Origin: SB11 sp964584305
Lineage (GTDB): Bacteria; Bacteroidota; Bacteroidia; UBA8524
Direction: 5' to 3'
Length of the DNA stretch: 64,000 bases
NCBI GenBank assembly: GCA_964584305.1
Contig: CAZOZL010000002.1
Coordinates: 124,001-188,000, forward strand
The position numbers and the translations under genes were made by a program. Under the pieces are notes generated by a model. That model did no database searches. It saw only the letters and a program-made list of their open reading frames with translations, and was not told where the DNA came from. Shown here piece by piece: positions 61,212 to 64,000 of this stretch (position 1 is its first letter; each line of letters opens with the position of its first letter).

Positions 61212-62333
61212 TTATTTTTTTCTTAAAATAATCATTAGTTTTTGATTGGGGTGTATCATATAGCCCCTTATTTTGTTCCATTTACGAATATCATCTACAC
61301 GCACCCCATATTTTTGGGCTACAATTCCTAAGCCCTGCCCTCTTCTCACTGTATGGTAAACGGTATCACTACCTGTATATACTTTTGCGCCTCCTTTTGG
61401 GGTATTTAGGTTTTTCTCGTCTATTTTACTCTCATCAACATAGGGATTGGTATTGTAGGGTTTAAAACTCAATGTATCAACATCACTAAACCATGGTTTG
61501 CTTTGTATGGGTAGTTTAAGTATATAGCGACGTACTGAAAGAGGAATCACTCCTTTCTTAAATATTGGGTTTAAGGTTTGCAATACTGGCACGCCAGTAC
61601 GTAGTGTAGTTGCCATTAATTCAAACGACATCCACTTGTTTAATGTTAAAGTATCGTAGGGTATTTCTTTATAGGGTTTTGGCGTGATACCGTGTTCAGA
61701 ATGGTAATTATAAATATAGGTAGCGGCTATATAGGCTGGCACAATATCTTGTGCTGATTGGGGTAAGCTGTCATACATTTCCCAATAGTTAAAATTATTA
61801 CCTGCCAAGCGTATGTATTTGTTTACTGTAAGAGTAGTGGTAGTGTAGGCAGCAAAAGCCATAGACCAGCTATTGTATATTATGTATAATTCTTTTAAAA
61901 ACTTAGCCGATATTTCAGTAGTTTTCTCAATATCTCTACGCTCATCAACATAGGTATTCATTTTCAGTCCATACATTCTAGCTACTTTGTACTGCATAGC
62001 CCAAGTACCTGAATTTCCCTCTTTATCTTGATAAAATACACTGGCATTTGATGCTGCCAATATAAACAACCCTACCTGCGGCGGTATCTTGTACCTAACA
62101 CATACAGCGTCTATATATTCTTTATAGTGTTCGTATTTTCCTAAAGCCTCTGCTGTACTTAAAGGGTCATTAATAAAATCAGTAATAAGTTCATCGGCAT
62201 TGCTATTGTAGCCAATATTTAGTATATCAACTTGTTTAAACTTATCTGCGTATTGCGCGTTTTCTTGTGCATTGGTATCAGCCCAAAGCACTAAAAGAAA
62301 AACCACACTAAAAATTTTATAAAATCGCCTCAT
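61212..62333 (-). CDS. Lytic-transglycosylase-like protein with LysM, catalytic signature lost
   Basis: 373 residues. Signal peptide 1-22 (LVLWADTNAQ). Residues about 75-200 follow the MltD-type SLT fold: VRYKIPPQVGLFILAASNAS, WAMQYKVARMYGLKMNTYVD, ERRDIEKTTEISAKFLKELY, SWSMAFAAYTTTTLTVNKYI. In active enzymes these read ...AxxESxF..., GLWQFMPxTxRxYGL and AAYNAGxGxVxRA; here the catalytic Glu is replaced (AASNASVFY, about 100) and the YNAGxG motif is YTTTTL. The LysM domain at the C-terminus (VYHTVRRGQGLGIVAQKYGV and VDDIRKWNKIRGY) is intact. So it can bind peptidoglycan but should not cut it. It follows gatA on the same strand. Confidence 0.82.
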   Translation of the reverse strand: MRRFYKIFSVVFLLVLWADTNAQENAQYADKFKQVDILNIGYNSNADELITDFINDPLSTAEALGKYEHYKEYIDAVCVRYKIPPQVGLFILAASNASVFYQDKEGNSGTWAMQYKVARMYGLKMNTYVDERRDIEKTTEISAKFLKELYIIYNSWSMAFAAYTTTTLTVNKYIRLAGNNFNYWEMYDSLPQSAQDIVPAYIAATYIYNYHSEHGITPKPYKEIPYDTLTLNKWMSFELMATTLRTGVPVLQTLNPIFKKGVIPLSVRRYILKLPIQSKPWFSDVDTLSFKPYNTNPYVDESKIDEKNLNTPKGGAKVYTGSDTVYHTVRRGQGLGIVAQKYGVRVDDIRKWNKIRGYMIHPNQKLMIILRKK

Positions 62334-62395
62334 TAGTATAATTACTTGCAGAATTAATACCTAAACGCTTAATACGGTAAAATATTTGCCCACAT

Positions 62396-63811
62396 TTACA
62401 GCGAAGCCGCAAATGCTAATAGGTCAGCATCGGTATTTTTGGGCGACATTAACTGCACACCCCAAGGTAAATTTTGGCTATTAGTACCCGCAGGAATAGT
62501 AATTGCTGGAATACCTGCAATATTTGCTTGCACGGTAAAAATATCAGCTAAGTACATAGACACAGGGTCGGTAGCCTTCTCTCCTATTTTAAATGCAGGG
62601 GTGGGTGTAGTGGGTGAAAGTATAAAATCGTAATTCTTAAAAATCTCTTCGGTTTTTTGCTGCACTACCCTACGCACTTTTTGTGCTTTGGTGTAATAAG
62701 CATCGTAATAGCCTGATGATAGCACAAATGTGCCTAACATTATACGGCGTTTCACTTCATCGCCAAAACCCTCGCTTCGCGATTTTTTGAAAGTATTTTC
62801 CAAATTCGTAGCATTTGGGCTACGATACCCGTACTGTAACCCTTGATAACGTGATAAATTACTTGATGCTTCTGCGGTAGTTAAAACATAATAGCACGGT
62901 ACTAATGTATTAATTAATGGGAAATCTATCGCTTCAACCGTATGTCCTTTATCTTTTAGTTGTTCTATTAATATTAGCGTGCCTTTTTGTACTTCTTTGC
63001 TCACCCCGTCGGAGTATAGGGTTTCATTTATATAAGCTATTCGTTTTTTTGATGTATCCTTTGGAATATTAAAATTAGGTGCTGGTTGTTGTGATACAGT
63101 GGCATCATACTCATCCTTACCGGCTATCACGCTCATAAGCAATTGCATATCGCTTATAGAGCTGGTAATAGGGCTTACTTGGTCAAAAGAAGAGGCATAG
63201 GCAAGCAATCCCCAGCGCGATACCATACCGTACGATGGTTTATATCCATAATTGCCAGTAAATGCAGCAGGCTGCCGAACCGAGCCTCCCGTATCACTAC
63301 CAAAAGCGGCCAAGCACATATCTGCCTGTACAGCAACAGCACTACCTCCTGATGAACCTCCTGCTACACAGGTATTATCAGCATCGTTTAGTACATTGCC
63401 GTAGGCACTATTTTCGCTACTAGCACCCATTGCAAATTCATCGCAATTGGTACGCCCAATAAGTATAGCATCTTCTGCCAGTAAACGCTCTACAACTGTT
63501 GATGAATATAGCGAGGTAAACCCTTCTAATATTTTTGATGCTGCACCAACCTTATGGTCTTTGTAGCAAATATTATCTTTAATGGCTATTACCATTCCCG
63601 CTAATTTACCCGCAGTGCCATTTATTAATCTCTTGTCAATTTCTTTAGCACGCACAAGTGCTTCATCGCCCCAAACTTCTAAAAAAGCATTTAGGTGTTT
63701 TTTCTCTTCAGTACGATTAAGATAATAGCGCACTACTTCCACACAAGTAGTTTTACCTGCTGTAATTTGCGCCCGTACTTGTTCCAAAGATTGAAATTTT
63801 TTAGAAATCAC
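62396..63811 (-). CDS. gatA: Aspartyl/glutamyl-tRNA(Asn/Gln) amidotransferase subunit A
   Basis: 471 residues. It is the amidase subunit of GatCAB, which turns Glu-tRNA(Gln) (and Asp-tRNA(Asn)) into Gln-tRNA(Gln). The Ser-cisSer-Lys triad is visible: Lys in MVIAIKDNICYKD (about 79), the serines in GGSSGGSAVAVQAD (about 154) and GSDTGGSVRQPAAF (about 177). Domain order and length are as in the family, with SYDQVSPI-like SSFDQVSPITSSISDMQLLM. gatB and gatC are not in the window. It is followed on the same strand by the LysM protein; tatA is 12 bp upstream. Confidence 0.95.
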   Translation of the reverse strand: MISKKFQSLEQVRAQITAGKTTCVEVVRYYLNRTEEKKHLNAFLEVWGDEALVRAKEIDKRLINGTAGKLAGMVIAIKDNICYKDHKVGAASKILEGFTSLYSSTVVERLLAEDAILIGRTNCDEFAMGASSENSAYGNVLNDADNTCVAGGSSGGSAVAVQADMCLAAFGSDTGGSVRQPAAFTGNYGYKPSYGMVSRWGLLAYASSFDQVSPITSSISDMQLLMSVIAGKDEYDATVSQQPAPNFNIPKDTSKKRIAYINETLYSDGVSKEVQKGTLILIEQLKDKGHTVEAIDFPLINTLVPCYYVLTTAEASSNLSRYQGLQYGYRSPNATNLENTFKKSRSEGFGDEVKRRIMLGTFVLSSGYYDAYYTKAQKVRRVVQQKTEEIFKNYDFILSPTTPTPAFKIGEKATDPVSMYLADIFTVQANIAGIPAITIPAGTNSQNLPWGVQLMSPKNTDADLLAFAASL

Positions 63812-63823
63812 TAAAGTTCTCTC

Positions 63824-64000
63824 TTACTTGTTCTCTTTAGTTTCTTTCTCTTTTTCGCTAACAGTAGGTTTTTTCATCCCTTCCTGTATTTCATCTTTTA
63901 CTTTGCTTTTGGCATCATTAAACTCACGAATACCCGAACCAAGTCCACGCATTAACTCAGGAATTTTTTTACCGCCAAATAATAATAGAATTACCACAAC
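63824..64000 (-). CDS. tatA: Sec-independent protein translocase TatA, 5' end cut by the window
   Basis: 58 residues are visible, ending at the TAA 63826-63824. The TatA/E signature is clear: a membrane-helix end VVVILLLFGGKKIPELMRGL (FGxKKLPEL), then the amphipathic helix GSGIREFNDAKSKVKDEIQE and a charged tail. TatA forms the pore of the twin-arginine pathway for folded proteins. Only the first 15 or so residues are missing. It lies 12 bp before gatA on the same strand, so the two may be co-transcribed. Confidence 0.9.
   Translation of the reverse strand, partial: VVVILLLFGGKKIPELMRGLGSGIREFNDAKSKVKDEIQEGMKKPTVSEKEKETKENK

Noticed and set aside
1..64000. tRNA, rRNA, tmRNA, riboswitches and CRISPR arrays
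   Set aside because: I looked for T-loop runs, GGTTCGA-type signatures, cobalamin/SAM-type leaders and regularly spaced repeats and saw none. A covariance-model search would be decisive.

Overview
ORGANISM. The window is AT-rich (I judge about 37% G+C by eye) and reads as the chromosome of a gliding, T9SS-bearing Bacteroidota, probably a Chitinophagales/Sphingobacteriales-type environmental bacterium. Supporting signs are GldB and GldH lipoproteins, three proteins with T9SS type-A sorting domains, an S46 dipeptidyl-peptidase, an IcmF fusion mutase, and many starts preceded by the Bacteroidota -7 promoter element TAnnTTTG. Both ends cut genes: an OmpA-domain protein on the left and tatA on the right. 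I saw no tRNA, rRNA, CRISPR array, prophage or intact insertion sequence. LAYOUT. 1-3.8 kb: OmpA-domain protein (cut), lysA, hotdog thioesterase. 4-8.1 kb: a duplicated leader with a small membrane protein, then an ECF sigma / anti-sigma / four-CHRD cell-surface protein module. 8.3-12.2 kb: folA, an unknown gene behind a C9 tract, lgt, a YjdI-CDGSH fusion, and overlapping queD-folE. 12.6-14.5 kb: an unknown gene plus lycopene-cyclase-domain protein, then a lipoprotein gene broken by an in-frame TAA. 14.8-22.6 kb: gldB divergent from a beta-barrel gene, nadE, a methyltransferase, a SirB1-type protein, topA. 22.7-29.3 kb: secreted M43 protease, dicarboxylate symporter, aroC, a restriction-modification deletion scar, maf, UbiA prenyltransferase. 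29.3-38.4 kb: DUF5686 outer-membrane protein, a second ECF sigma / anti-sigma / acidic beta-barrel operon, M61 peptidase, a second M43 protease. 38.7-48.3 kb: icmF, a frameshifted flavodoxin-like reductase, hmgA, a DPP11-like S46 peptidase, an MFS transporter, a DUF1569 protein. 48.7-55.2 kb: a tandem AAA ATPase with an unusual duplicated N-terminal region, a repeat-rich gap, then mntR-like regulator, an Nramp-UspA fusion and an unknown gene. 55.4-64 kb: FlK-like thioesterase, smpB, holB, ricT-like gene, gldH, tryptophanase, a degenerate lytic-transglycosylase/LysM protein, gatA, tatA. HOW THE GENES FIT TOGETHER. Most of the window is housekeeping (lysine, folate, chorismate, NAD, tRNA amidation, topoisomerase, replication, trans-translation). 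Around it sit a cell-surface and secretion set (Gld lipoproteins, T9SS cargo, Lgt, Tat, two ECF circuits) and an amino-acid-use set (S46, M61 and M43 peptidases, tryptophanase, homogentisate dioxygenase, IcmF). MOST UNUSUAL ITEMS. These are the tandem AAA protein with a twice-repeated N-terminal domain (48.7-51.3 kb), the duplication of the sigma-gene leader in front of a small membrane protein (4.0-4.9 kb), the lytic-transglycosylase-like protein without its catalytic signature (61.2-62.3 kb), the restriction-modification scar (27.4-27.8 kb), a palindromic operator overlapping a nearly leaderless promoter at the manganese locus (51.9 kb), and a modular intergenic repeat family. Nothing here proves a wholly new system. 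The AAA protein is the best candidate for undescribed biology.
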